Assembly: GCA_028288285.1 (NCBI GenBank)
Contig: JAQBNZ010000036.1
Location: 1 to 36,239 of the forward strand
Reading direction: 5' to 3'
Source of the DNA: Mucilaginibacter sp.
GTDB taxonomy: Bacteria; Bacteroidota; Bacteroidia; Sphingobacteriales; Sphingobacteriaceae
Length of the DNA: 36,239 bases
A program made the position numbers and the translations under genes. Each line of letters begins with the position of its first letter. Within the stretch, counting starts at the first letter, position 1. A model generated the notes under the pieces. That model was not told where the DNA came from, made no database searches, and saw only the letters and a list, made by a program, of their open reading frames with translations. Below, piece after piece: positions 6,922 through 16,024 of the stretch.

Positions 6922-9765
6922 ATGCAATTATTACCCATCGTTGTAGGAAGAACACCAGCCTTTAGTTTAAAAGACGAATTAGAAGAAAGATGGCCAGATC
7001 TAAAAGTCCTTATCGCTGACTCTTCTCCATCCTTCTATCAAATTATTAAAGATTTGGATGCACCGAATTCAAATGGTATTGACAATAAAATAAACTTTTC
7101 CATTTGGAAATATTTTAATCGGACCAGATCCAGAGCAACACCTTACGGGACATTTGCTGCTTTTTCAACTGTCAGAATAATGGACAAAGCTAAAGGGCCA
7201 ATCATTGTTGATGATAAGATCATTCAACATCAGTTTACAAATTGGGCACATAAACAAGCACATGTTAAAGATCCGATAACACTAGTTTCACTATCGACAT
7301 GCTTCGTTACAAATTCTACAATGTATCTTGTTGGCAAGGAATACCGATATGTCCGTATAAATCAGGGCATATTTGAGGTGGCATTTGTAGCTCGTTTTGC
7401 TGAGCTGGATACAATCCTGCTTCTTTGTGACCAAAAAAAAAATAAAGAGGATATTTGTCAAATCATGCACTCCAAACATGGTTTTAACATAAAAGAAGTT
7501 GAATCCCTCCTCGCTCAGATGTTATCTCAACAACTGATATTATCAGAACGTCACCCCAATATAACAGGAGACGACTATTTCGAGCGAATTAAAACAGTAC
7601 CGCCACAATTACAAAATCCTTATATCATTTCAGAGCGGAAAATTTTATCGGGTGGCCTCGACATTAAAACCGTACAAGAAATCCCTGAAATGATAGATTT
7701 CCTGTCGAACGTTTTGCCGTCAATCTCAAATAATGATCTAAATGATTTCAGAAAAGCTTTTGTAAAAAAATTTGAAATGCAGGCAGTTTCCCTGTCAGTA
7801 GCGATGGATATTGAAATTGGCATTGGCTACAGAAACCTTGCCGATCAAAGATCAAATAGCGAGTTGTTAGATTTTCTTGATTTATCAACCGGAAGTACCC
7901 GCCAAGACATCAAAATTACATATTCTGATTTTGAACGTTTCCTATTAAATAGTTTAGTGAAGAGTGGAACGATACGATTAGAGGAATATACTGCAGAAAA
8001 AAAGCTAAATGAATCGCAACTAGCCAATACATTAAGCGTTCTAATGCGTGTTTACGAGGGCCAGCCCGTGATTGAAAGTGCTGGTGGCTGCACTGCAAAC
8101 GCCCTGCTTGGCCGGTTTACTATTGCCAGTACTCAACTGGAAGCTTTAGGTGCTAAAATTGCAGATATCGAAATAAAGTCGAATCCAGATATACTTTTTT
8201 TTGATATAGCCTATCAAGGGGAAGCCCAATATGACAACATCAATCGCCGAAAGCATCTTTACCCTCAAGAGGTGCCTATATTAACATGGTCAACGAGTTC
8301 TTCTCCAATTACTATTGACGACATATTGGTAATGGTCCGGGGCGCCGAGATAATACTGCTATCTAAGAAATACCGTAAAAGAATGGTCCCCCGGCTTTCA
8401 TCCGCGTATAATTATCATCGATCCGACCTCGCTGTTTATCGATTCCTTTGTGACTTACAGCACCAGCAAATCAAATCCGACCTCAACTTTAAATTGCAAG
8501 AAGCATTTCCCGGATTGTCTTGTTATCCGAGAGTGACTTATAAATCAATAATAATTTCACCTGCTAAATGGCTTGTTCCATCAAGCTTGTCTTCCGCGCT
8601 TAAAAACGAAGTATGGAAAGATTGGAAATTACGGTTAATAGGGTGGCTAGAAGAGAAAAAAATTAATTTTATGTTTAAAGCGGGGTTTAGTGATCAAACT
8701 TTATGTTTCGATCCCTGTGATAATTTAGATGTAGATGCTTTTCTCTACTTTTGCAGGCAAAACAGCGGTGTTGATATCTACATCGAAGAAGCTTTACTTT
8801 CTTCAGAAAATAGTGGCATAAAACATAAATCGGGTAAGCCTGTTAGTGCTCAATTCGTTTTAAGCTATTACCATTCAAATAGAATATACCTGCCATACGA
8901 TGTACCAGATCAAAAAATTGCTTCTTACCATCAAACTGTTTCTATCCCCGGGGGGGAATGGCTTTATTTTGAAATCTATTGCCATACCTTAAGGTCCGAC
9001 TTAATATTGACAAATCAACTCACATTATTCTTAAGTGAAGTGAGATACAATTTAATGAAATGGTTTTTTATTAGATATGAGGATCCTAAACCACATATAC
9101 GTCTAAGATTGCAAATAAAAGATCAAAGTCAAGGATATGAGCACATGAAAAGACTCAAGGAACTATTGAGGGCGGAATGTGAAAATAGCCTGGTTTCAGA
9201 TATTCAAATAAAGACTTATTTCAGAGAAACTGATCGTTACGGGGCCAGTCGAATTGAAAACGTTGAAAAACTTTTTTTCTTTGACAGTACATATGTCCTG
9301 CGTGTTTTGGGTAAAACCAAATCTTTAAACAACCGTTACTTTGAAACGATCCATCTTATGGACAGTTACATTTCATTTGGCATAGCTGATATAGAATCAA
9401 GAATATTATTTGTAAGAAGTGTAGCCGAAGAATTTACCTCTGAATTTAAATTTAACCAGGAAGATTTTAAAAAAATAAATGATGAATTTAAAAGTTTAAA
9501 GCCACGGCTCTTTTCAAATGAAACTCATACTAAAACGGTGTTGTCCCCAAGGCAGAAGAAAACATTATCTATTATCTTTAAGACTTGCGTTTCCAAACCG
9601 GAAAGAAATAAGCTGCTGGGCGATTTATTACATATGCATATCAATAGGCTCTTCAATTCAAAACAAAGACTTCATGAAGCTATATTATATCATTTTCTTC
9701 TAAAGGTATTAATGGCTCGTCGGGCAATCTTAAGTAATGAACAGGCAAAGAAATGCTTAATTTAA
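6922..9765 (+). CDS. Full-length class I lanthipeptide dehydratase (LanB)
   Basis: 947 residues, close to the length of NisB-type enzymes. Residues 57-82 carry 'INFSIWKYFNRTRSRATPYG', the signature of the N-terminal glutamylation domain (Lant_dehydr_N). The C-terminal region (about 650-935) has GGEWLYFEIYCHTLRSD, 'WFFIRYEDPKPHIRLRLQI' and 'YFRETDRYGASRIENVEKLF', the thiopeptide-type or SpaB C-terminal elimination domain. Enzymes of this family add glutamate from Glu-tRNA to Ser or Thr side chains and eliminate it, leaving dehydroalanine or dehydrobutyrine. Both halves are on one polypeptide. No LanC cyclase is encoded in the window. The likely substrate is the Ser/Thr-rich peptide at 10901-11056. 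Its 3' end overlaps the convergent kinase gene by 86 bp. The ATG at 6922 immediately precedes a typical N-terminus, so I keep it. Confidence 0.92.
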   Translation: MQLLPIVVGRTPAFSLKDELEERWPDLKVLIADSSPSFYQIIKDLDAPNSNGIDNKINFSIWKYFNRTRSRATPYGTFAAFSTVRIMDKAKGPIIVDDKIIQHQFTNWAHKQAHVKDPITLVSLSTCFVTNSTMYLVGKEYRYVRINQGIFEVAFVARFAELDTILLLCDQKKNKEDICQIMHSKHGFNIKEVESLLAQMLSQQLILSERHPNITGDDYFERIKTVPPQLQNPYIISERKILSGGLDIKTVQEIPEMIDFLSNVLPSISNNDLNDFRKAFVKKFEMQAVSLSVAMDIEIGIGYRNLADQRSNSELLDFLDLSTGSTRQDIKITYSDFERFLLNSLVKSGTIRLEEYTAEKKLNESQLANTLSVLMRVYEGQPVIESAGGCTANALLGRFTIASTQLEALGAKIADIEIKSNPDILFFDIAYQGEAQYDNINRRKHLYPQEVPILTWSTSSSPITIDDILVMVRGAEIILLSKKYRKRMVPRLSSAYNYHRSDLAVYRFLCDLQHQQIKSDLNFKLQEAFPGLSCYPRVTYKSIIISPAKWLVPSSLSSALKNEVWKDWKLRLIGWLEEKKINFMFKAGFSDQTLCFDPCDNLDVDAFLYFCRQNSGVDIYIEEALLSSENSGIKHKSGKPVSAQFVLSYYHSNRIYLPYDVPDQKIASYHQTVSIPGGEWLYFEIYCHTLRSDLILTNQLTLFLSEVRYNLMKWFFIRYEDPKPHIRLRLQIKDQSQGYEHMKRLKELLRAECENSLVSDIQIKTYFRETDRYGASRIENVEKLFFFDSTYVLRVLGKTKSLNNRYFETIHLMDSYISFGIADIESRILFVRSVAEEFTSEFKFNQEDFKKINDEFKSLKPRLFSNETHTKTVLSPRQKKTLSIIFKTCVSKPERNKLLGDLLHMHINRLFNSKQRLHEAILYHFLLKVLMARRAILSNEQAKKCLI

Positions 9766-10810
9766 AATGATTGTCTTTGGACGTGTAATACGTGAAATTT
9801 ACCTTGTCATCAAAAGTATACCGAAGTCTCTTTGCAATATTCACAAGTCCAATATGAGATTTCAGCCTTTGCCCCTCCTTATCAATTAAATTGTCGGTTT
9901 CAATGAAAAAAATATTGTTTTCAATGTGCAATCTGACTGTCGCTTCCTGGCCGACTACGTTGAGGCGTCCATGTTTAAATATATTTTCAACAACAGTCAG
10001 CAGAACCAACGGTATAAATTTGAGCGTTCGTACTTCGTCTTCATAGATGAATTTAAAACATAAGTTGAAATTCGTTCTCATCTGCCGTAAGTAAAGGAGG
10101 TTTACTACCTGGTCAATTTCATCCCCTAAAACAATGAAATCTCCGATTTTATCTGAATCTATAGCATATCGCATGATTTCAGATAAAATTATTACAGCAT
10201 CTGCGGCCGCCTGGGATGACGGCCCGATATTGTGGTAAATAAAATCCAATGTGTTAAAAAGGAAATGTGGATTGATCTGCGCTTTGAGAAAAGCATTTTG
10301 CGACTTGATCAATTCCTGTTCTGACTTCTGCAAATTTATAATATCCGTGAGTCGTTGCTTTTCCAACTCGTTTGTCCTCATCTTTTCCTTGTTGTATCTT
10401 AAAATAAAATAATAACCCGTGGAGAATCCCATAAAGTAAATACAACGGTACAAATTAGTGAGAGAGTCTTGAAACGTCAATTGGTGGGTGTCTGATTTGA
10501 AAATGTAGGTGTTAATCAATAACTCATCAACAAAATAACAAACTAAAATATACACGACAATCTCTATTGCTATGAATAGTGGTAGTTTCCAAAATGAATT
10601 CACCCTGCTTTTCAGGGCCCAGGTTAAACCGACTTCTGCGTGAACATAAAAAAAACAGACGGCCAGCAGGTAGTGGAATAAATAAGCCAGTGGATGCCCG
10701 AATCGGCCAGTAATTAAGCCGATAACCACTGCTTCATAAAATATGAACAAAGTCCACAAAAGAATGTGAAGCTTGTATTGTTGAATTCGATTACTGATTA
10801 TTCTTTTCAT
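9680..10810 (-). CDS. LytS/YehU-type sensor histidine kinase
   Basis: 376 residues from the ATG at 10810 (MKRIISNRIQQYKL). An upstream ATG at 10915 would add 35 residues of unlikely sequence. The N-terminal half holds four probable membrane helices (HILLWTLFIFYEAVVIGL, FHYLLAVCFFYVHAEVGL, 'LFIAIEIVVYILVCYFV' and 'YFMGFSTGYYFILRY') and then a short coiled coil. The kinase core has AQINPHFLFNTLDFIYHNI (His_kinase family, phospho-acceptor His) and an ATPase N-box VVENIFKHG with a later SHIGLVNIAKRL. It would phosphorylate the LytTR regulators nearby. It is tail-to-tail with the LanB gene, with 86 bp of antisense overlap. The ligand is unknown; a peptide from this locus is a reasonable guess. Confidence 0.88.
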   Translation of the reverse strand: MKRIISNRIQQYKLHILLWTLFIFYEAVVIGLITGRFGHPLAYLFHYLLAVCFFYVHAEVGLTWALKSRVNSFWKLPLFIAIEIVVYILVCYFVDELLINTYIFKSDTHQLTFQDSLTNLYRCIYFMGFSTGYYFILRYNKEKMRTNELEKQRLTDIINLQKSEQELIKSQNAFLKAQINPHFLFNTLDFIYHNIGPSSQAAADAVIILSEIMRYAIDSDKIGDFIVLGDEIDQVVNLLYLRQMRTNFNLCFKFIYEDEVRTLKFIPLVLLTVVENIFKHGRLNVVGQEATVRLHIENNIFFIETDNLIDKEGQRLKSHIGLVNIAKRLRYTFDDKVNFTYYTSKDNHFKLSISLPVHYLRLPDEPLIPLEENDII

Positions 10811-10900
10811 GTTAACTGTCCTTTCTGAATAGGAAACAGAGGGTTTTATATAAGCTTTTTCCAGTGCGTGGAATTTCAGGATAAGTTTAATAAAAAAACC

Positions 10901-11056
10901 ATGAAACAAAAGCACTTTAAAATCAACGGTTCGACCCTTTTCATTTACCCGTCAAAAAAAACCGCCCGGTCATCCAGGGAAACCCAATCAACTGACCCAA
11001 CCACCAGTATGGTGACGCTGACGATTAAGACCTCTGTCTTCAGTTCCGGAGAGTAA
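10901..11056 (+). CDS. Small Ser/Thr-rich, Cys-free peptide, candidate LanB substrate
   Basis: 51 residues from ATG at 10901. It starts MKQKHFKINGSTLFIYPSKK, recalling the 'K-x-F/L-K-L-N-x-x-T-I' leader start of Bacteroidota class I lanthipeptide precursors. The remainder (TARSSRETQSTDPTTSM and 'VTLTIKTSVFSSGE') is very rich in Ser and Thr: 18 of the last 41 residues, with no Cys. It lies alone on the plus strand between the divergent kinase start (10810) and the convergent regulator end (11076). A 9-bp hairpin at 11066-11096 follows it. There is no GG motif. Assignment rests on composition, leader-like start and proximity to LanB. It could still be a chance ORF, though no other gene occupies the gap. 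Confidence 0.5.
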   Translation: MKQKHFKINGSTLFIYPSKKTARSSRETQSTDPTTSMVTLTIKTSVFSSGE

Positions 11057-11065
11057 TTGAAATTA

Positions 11066-11096
11066 AAGGCAGGGTCTAGCTTTTACGCCCTGCCTT
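11066..11096. terminator. Hairpin between small peptide and LytTR gene ends
   Basis: Nine-base arms AAGGCAGGG (11066-11074) and CCCTGCCTT (11088-11096) with a 13-nt loop. It lies between the convergent ends of the small peptide gene and the regulator gene and includes the last codons of the latter. No T-run follows on the plus strand, so terminator activity is uncertain. Confidence 0.4.
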
Positions 11097-11825
11097 AATG
11101 AGCTTTTCAGATAAAAAACTTGTAAAGTCCTTCCTGTAATAATCTCCAACCGAAATCCTAAGTTCGTTCACCATTTTTATTGTGTTACCATCAATTGATT
11201 CAATATGATCTTTGCCGATTATGAAACTTCTTTGAAACTGAACGAAGTTTTTCTTTTCGTTTAGTATTTTAGAAATTTCGGTTAACGACATATAGGTTAA
11301 TACCTTTTTTGAAAGCGTATGGATCAAAACATAATTTTGTTTGCTTTCAGCTGCGATAATTTCCTGAAACTTTATTTTTACCAGCCTCAGATCCTCATAT
11401 TTGTCCTTTACAAAAAAGAAATCATCACTATTTTTAATTGTTGACTTATTTTCATTTTCTTTTGAAAATAATTTCTCGATTGTTCCCGCAAACTTGGACA
11501 ATGTATAGGGTTTAAGTAAATAGGCGTCAGCATTGACTTCAAACGCCTGGTAACCATATTCTTTGTATGCCGTCGAAAACACCAGCTTTTTTGTCCGTCC
11601 CCTAATTTCTCTGGATAGTTCAATTCCTGAAACAACAGGCATTTCAATATCTAGCAAAATTAAATCGATCATTTCTCCATTAGATAAATCAATCAAAGCT
11701 TCCATCGGGTCGGTATAACTTTTAACTAATCTTAAATTAGGCACGAAGCTTATATATTTTTCCAGCCATTCGATCGCAAAGCGATCATCATCAATAATTA
11801 TACATTTATAAGTGGTCATATTCAA
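11076..11825 (-). CDS. LytTR-family response regulator 1
   Basis: 249 residues. The receiver domain (5-120) has acidic residues IIDDDR, phospho-acceptor Asp59 in LILLDIEMP, the conserved Thr/Ser in LVFSTAYKEYG and Lys in ADAYLLKPYTL. The LytTR DNA-binding domain (about 150-245) has 'IKFQEIIAAESKQNYVLIHT' and 'VQFQRSFIIGKDHIESIDG'. It is on the same strand as and just upstream of the kinase gene, with the small plus-strand peptide gene between them, so it is the likely cognate partner of that kinase. It probably activates RiPP or barrel-protein promoters, though I could not define a binding site. Start may be the first or third codon (both Met). Confidence 0.9.
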   Translation of the reverse strand: MNMTTYKCIIIDDDRFAIEWLEKYISFVPNLRLVKSYTDPMEALIDLSNGEMIDLILLDIEMPVVSGIELSREIRGRTKKLVFSTAYKEYGYQAFEVNADAYLLKPYTLSKFAGTIEKLFSKENENKSTIKNSDDFFFVKDKYEDLRLVKIKFQEIIAAESKQNYVLIHTLSKKVLTYMSLTEISKILNEKKNFVQFQRSFIIGKDHIESIDGNTIKMVNELRISVGDYYRKDFTSFLSEKLIKAGRKS

Positions 11826-12210
11826 TTATGTGTTAGTATTTACCCAGAGAACTATACATTTTTATTGTAATCAACATTTTTAAGTCATTTGAATAAACAA
11901 CACGTTGCACCTGTTTTGATTTTTTACCGTCTATCATTTAAAGAAAACATACCTTTCCATGTAGAAAACACACATCTCGGAATAAAAATGGGGAGGTTAT
12001 TACTTTTTACGATTACATTGCTTGATATTGTTCAGAAAGAATTGTAATAATACAACAGTCGTCGGGATGAGGACATGCTAAATCCAGGTTTTTCATGAAA
12101 GAGGTAAGTGGCTTAAGCTAATATTGAATTCTCGTTAGTTCCTTGATTTTTTACTTACTTTGTTTCCGTTGTAAATAAAATATTCGACCTGATAGATATT
12201 CAATACCTAT
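11826..12210. other. Divergent promoter region of the two LytTR regulators
   Basis: 385 bp between two outward-facing regulator genes. It is AT-rich with no ORF or strong hairpin. It must contain both promoters and plausibly LytTR sites, but no convincing repeat pair was found by eye. Confidence 0.5.
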
Positions 12211-12948
12211 ATGTTAAATTGTGTTATAATTGATGACGAGCAATTTTCTATCAATGCGATAAGGAAATACATTGATCTATTGCCGAAACTCAATATTGTC
12301 GGTATTTACAACAAACCTGAACTGGCTTTGGAGGAAGTGAAAGTCGAGGATAATATTGATTTATTATTTATGGACATTGATATGCCCAATATGTCGGGCA
12401 TAGAGTTAGCAAAAGCATTACGATCAAAGACCCGGAAATTAATTTTCACTACAGCTCATTCCAAATATGCATTTGACGCTTATGAAGTCGAAGGTGACGC
12501 ATTTCTTTTAAAGCCATTTACTTTTGGGAAATTTTCTATGGCTGTTAGCCGGTTGTTCCCAAATGAATCCTTGGCAAAATCAGGATCTCATTCAGATGAT
12601 GATTACTTTCTGGTGAAAAACAAGGAAGAGGACCTTAGAATTATAAAGGTTAGCTTTAAAGACGTTATCGCTTTTGAAAGTTCGCATAATTACGTTAAAA
12701 TTCATCTGTCAAATAACAAAACCATTATCGCATATTTAACTATTAAAGATGTTTTGGAATTAGTTTCCAATCATGCCGAATTTAAGCAGTTTCACCGCGC
12801 GTTTGTTATTTCTACTGATTGTATCGCATATATTCAAGGAAACTTGATAAAAATGGAAAATAACCTCACGTTTACGGTTGGTGAAAGCTATCGCCCAGAT
12901 TTTGTAAACTATATATCCAATAAATTGCTCAGAAGATCCCGCAGCTAA
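12211..12948 (+). CDS. LytTR-family response regulator 2
   Basis: 245 residues, clearly paralogous to the regulator at 11076-11825. The receiver domain has VIIDDEQFS, phospho-acceptor Asp55 in LLFMDIDMP, LIFTTAHSKYAFDAYEVEGD and FLLKPFT. The LytTR domain shows 'VSFKDVIAFESSHNYVKIHL' and 'KQFHRAFVISTDCIAYIQGN'. It diverges from regulator 1 across a 385-bp promoter region and points towards the barrel protein and cassette A. No second kinase is adjacent, so it may share the LytS-type kinase or be unpaired. Two paralogous regulators with one kinase may allow separate control of the two cassettes. Confidence 0.9.
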   Translation: MLNCVIIDDEQFSINAIRKYIDLLPKLNIVGIYNKPELALEEVKVEDNIDLLFMDIDMPNMSGIELAKALRSKTRKLIFTTAHSKYAFDAYEVEGDAFLLKPFTFGKFSMAVSRLFPNESLAKSGSHSDDDYFLVKNKEEDLRIIKVSFKDVIAFESSHNYVKIHLSNNKTIIAYLTIKDVLELVSNHAEFKQFHRAFVISTDCIAYIQGNLIKMENNLTFTVGESYRPDFVNYISNKLLRRSRS

Positions 12949-13491
12949 AGATCCGGCATAATATGCTGCATTCTTCTTGCTAATTGTAAATGATTAATAA
13001 ACCTTCTATACGGTTAATATTGTCGAAATCAAAGAGATCGTTAACAGAACTTTAATATTGGTGGATTGAAAGAACGGGTTTCATTCAACACTCTTTCAGA
13101 ACAATGTCCGACCAGGCTGAATGCACTTTAGATAAATTTTGCAAACGTTGAAATCGTTGTACCGCTGAAAATTCATATCGTCAACTACTCTTTTAACCGC
13201 GTTTTCCCCGCACTTTGGGTTTCTTTCACAACGATTCTGTAACCTTGATTGCTTGTGAGCTTTACTAAAATTAAAGCGCTTCTGTTTTCGGGATAGAACG
13301 CCTTTTTTTCTTGATGAAAACATTGCCGATCAGTACCCGTAATTTTTACCATTGATTAACTTTAAGCATTCGGAATAAGTATTTCTTAAGGTCCGGCTAA
13401 ACAGATTATTACTGACGATCAATTTTATAATTACGGATCTGATCTTATGCGTATTTCAATGTATTGGTTTCGAGAGGCCAAGTTTTATCAT
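12949..13491. other. About 500-bp non-coding leader before cassette A
   Basis: No recognisable gene. A 75-codon minus-strand frame (13096-13323) is Lys/Arg-rich, matches nothing I know and is treated as chance. The region presumably contains the promoter of the barrel-protein gene. Confidence 0.4.
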
Positions 13492-15897
13492 ATGTTAAAA
13501 ATTGTTCCTGTTGTTTTTTTTCTCTTCATTATTCAAGTAGCATCTGCTCAGATTTTTGTTAAAGGTAGCGTGGCAACCGAAAAGAAAGTACCCATCGGAT
13601 TGGTAGTGGTAAGTGTTCAACAAGGGTCCACTATACTTGATAATACTGTTACGGATAGTAGCGGTCATTACCAGTTTAAGAGTATAAAAAAGGGAGTATA
13701 TAAATTTTTGTTCAGGCATATTGCTTATCAGGATACAGCAGTATCAGCTATCCTAACCAATGACACTGTTATCAATGTACAATTTAAAGGTATTCAAATG
13801 CTTTCTGAAGTTGTGATACACGCGAAGAAACCAATTTTTGAAAGAGAAATCGACAGGCTTCGGTTCAACGTTGGTCAGACAGACCTCGTTTTTGGAAATA
13901 ATATTTGGGACGTAATTGAAAAGACACCATTAGTTACAGTATCAGCGGACGGGGGAATTAAAATCAGCGGCACGACCGGAGCAGTTGTCTATATAAACAA
14001 CAAAAAAAAGGTACTTACAGGCACTGCACTCAGAGATTACTTAAACAGCCTTCCCTCCGACAATTTAGAGGCTATCGAAGTTATTACTACACCATCGAGT
14101 AAGTATGATGCTGAGGGGGGGGCTGGAATCATTAATATTATTACCAAAAAAAATAAGGAGGAAGGATTCATAGGAAATGCTTCTTTAAGTACGAGGCAAA
14201 CTGCTGTCAACTCACAGGCAGGAAGTCTATATCTCAACGAAAGGGAGGGTAAATGGAATATCTATTCCAGTGTTTACATGGGCAACAGAAGTAGAAAGCC
14301 TGAATCTACCAAAGACATATTTTATCCTCCTGTAGCCAGCGACCGGTTGATTCGCAGAAGTGTTAGTTCATTAAATAATTTTCAGATTCTGTACCCGGGG
14401 ACGAGTTTGGGAATCGACCATCAAATTGATCCGAACCATGTGGTCGGACTTTTATTTGATTATTCTGGCAATTGGCACAAAGAGACCCGAAATGCGAACA
14501 GTCGTGATTTTTATCAAAATGCGGACTCGCTTACCTCGACCGATAATAGAGATAAATTAAGTTCGCAAACGTATTCCCTGAACTTAAATTATCAGGGTAA
14601 ATTGGATTCCTCAGGTAAAACACTGAGTATTGATTTTGACGTAGTGGAATACCGCTCAACCAATAATTCAGTAAGTAAAACCGACGCTTTAAGTTTGACA
14701 AATAATGACATTATTTTCAACAAGGATCGGTTTAGAACGGCATCTCCCCAGCAAATTGGTAACCATTCCCTGAAAGTTGATTTTGAGTGGCCAGTTAATA
14801 AGAGTACATCTTTGAATTTCGGAGTCAAAATGTCCTTTTCTGGGATTGATAATACTTTCCTTTTCGAGAACCGGGTAGATGAAAACATCTGGCTTGAAGA
14901 TCACAGTAAAAGTAACGCCTTCAGGTATGATGAAAACATCAATTCATTATATGGAACATGGAATTATAAAGGAGGTGTTCATTGGGCTTACCTGTTAGGG
15001 ATCCGGCTGGAAAATACCAATGCAAAAGGGTGGCTTGACAACACCAAAGTAGTTGACAGAAATTATACCAACGTGTTTCCAACGGCTTTCTTAAAATATA
15101 CGAACAGTAAGAAGAAAACCTATGTACTGGCCGTTTCGAGCAGGATTACCCGTCCGGGCTATGGAGACGTAAATCCATTCAGGACCTACACCACTGACCA
15201 AACTTATTTTGAAGGAAACCCATTTCTGTCACCTACAAAATATTATCGCGAGGAACTTAGCCATACCATAGATGGAAAAGCCGGATCATTTACAATTCAG
15301 CTTTCATCCAGTCAAACAATTGGTGAAATCTATGCCCTTCCCTTCGATTCAGGAGACACTATTGCCAATAAAAAGGTCAATTACGGCAATAAATATAGCT
15401 ACACAAATGCCATAAACTATTATAACCAGCCCCTGCCATGGTGGAGGATTTCGGCGGCAATATTAACTGGATACGTGGTCTCAAAAGGGTCTTATGCAAA
15501 TAATGTATCCATTGATAATAAATCCATTTACTTAAGTCTGTCGACAAATCAAACATTTATAATCTCGAAGAAAAGCAAGTTTTATGCTTCCCTGATTGCC
15601 AACAACACATTCCCCGCAACTATCGTCAACACCCGTATCGGAAACAGACTCGAGACAGAGATTAGATTAAGAAAATCAATTGGGGCTTTTAACCTCACCT
15701 TATCTGCTCAGGATCTGCTCAAGAGTAATAAAGACAGATATAATATAGTCTTAGGCGACTTAAGGATCAGGGACAATTATTACAATGATACCCGCGGGAT
15801 AGGCTTGGCACTAAGCTACAATTTTGGAAAGCAAACGGTGAAGGACAAAAGAAATAGGGATACCGGATCAGATGATGTCAAAGGAAGATTAATGTAA
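13492..15897 (+). CDS. Outer-membrane beta-barrel protein with carboxypeptidase-like domain (cassette A)
   Basis: 801 residues from the ATG at 13492, which gives a clean signal peptide (MLKIVPVVFFLFIIQVASAQ). The ORF can be extended to 13447 but that adds 15 residues before the signal. Residues about 20-105 form a CarboxypepD_reg-like domain (FVKGSVATEKKVPIGLVVVS, 'TDSSGHYQFKSIKKGVYKFL'), followed by a plug-like region (WDVIEKTPLV, AVVYINNKKKVLTG, LEAIEVITTPSSKYDAEG) and a barrel of the OMP_b-brl_3 family. These resemble TonB-dependent receptors, but no TonB box was identified. It immediately precedes precursor A, as its paralogue precedes precursor B. This suggests outer-membrane passage or sensing of the mature peptide (inference). 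Confidence 0.85.
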   Translation: MLKIVPVVFFLFIIQVASAQIFVKGSVATEKKVPIGLVVVSVQQGSTILDNTVTDSSGHYQFKSIKKGVYKFLFRHIAYQDTAVSAILTNDTVINVQFKGIQMLSEVVIHAKKPIFEREIDRLRFNVGQTDLVFGNNIWDVIEKTPLVTVSADGGIKISGTTGAVVYINNKKKVLTGTALRDYLNSLPSDNLEAIEVITTPSSKYDAEGGAGIINIITKKNKEEGFIGNASLSTRQTAVNSQAGSLYLNEREGKWNIYSSVYMGNRSRKPESTKDIFYPPVASDRLIRRSVSSLNNFQILYPGTSLGIDHQIDPNHVVGLLFDYSGNWHKETRNANSRDFYQNADSLTSTDNRDKLSSQTYSLNLNYQGKLDSSGKTLSIDFDVVEYRSTNNSVSKTDALSLTNNDIIFNKDRFRTASPQQIGNHSLKVDFEWPVNKSTSLNFGVKMSFSGIDNTFLFENRVDENIWLEDHSKSNAFRYDENINSLYGTWNYKGGVHWAYLLGIRLENTNAKGWLDNTKVVDRNYTNVFPTAFLKYTNSKKKTYVLAVSSRITRPGYGDVNPFRTYTTDQTYFEGNPFLSPTKYYREELSHTIDGKAGSFTIQLSSSQTIGEIYALPFDSGDTIANKKVNYGNKYSYTNAINYYNQPLPWWRISAAILTGYVVSKGSYANNVSIDNKSIYLSLSTNQTFIISKKSKFYASLIANNTFPATIVNTRIGNRLETEIRLRKSIGAFNLTLSAQDLLKSNKDRYNIVLGDLRIRDNYYNDTRGIGLALSYNFGKQTVKDKRNRDTGSDDVKGRLM

Positions 15898-16024
15898 CCA
15901 GATTAAATGTCGCTCGTGCAGTGCTTTCAGAGTTGGCATCTAACTTCTGTAAACCTTATAAAAAACAATGGGCAGTCGCCATGTCCTTACTGATGGCATA
16001 TTACTAAATTCTAAATTTTATTTT

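Noticed and set aside
10811..10915. Longer start for the histidine kinase
   Set aside because: Adds a segment without typical start features; MKRIISNRIQ at 10810 fits the family better.
13096..13323. 75-codon minus-strand frame rich in Lys/Arg upstream of cassette A
   Set aside because: No family features, in a promoter-like gap; composition does not match neighbours.
15968..16024. Longer start for precursor A
   Set aside because: The 19 added residues do not resemble a leader, and the internal ATG at 16025 gives a normal-length GG precursor.
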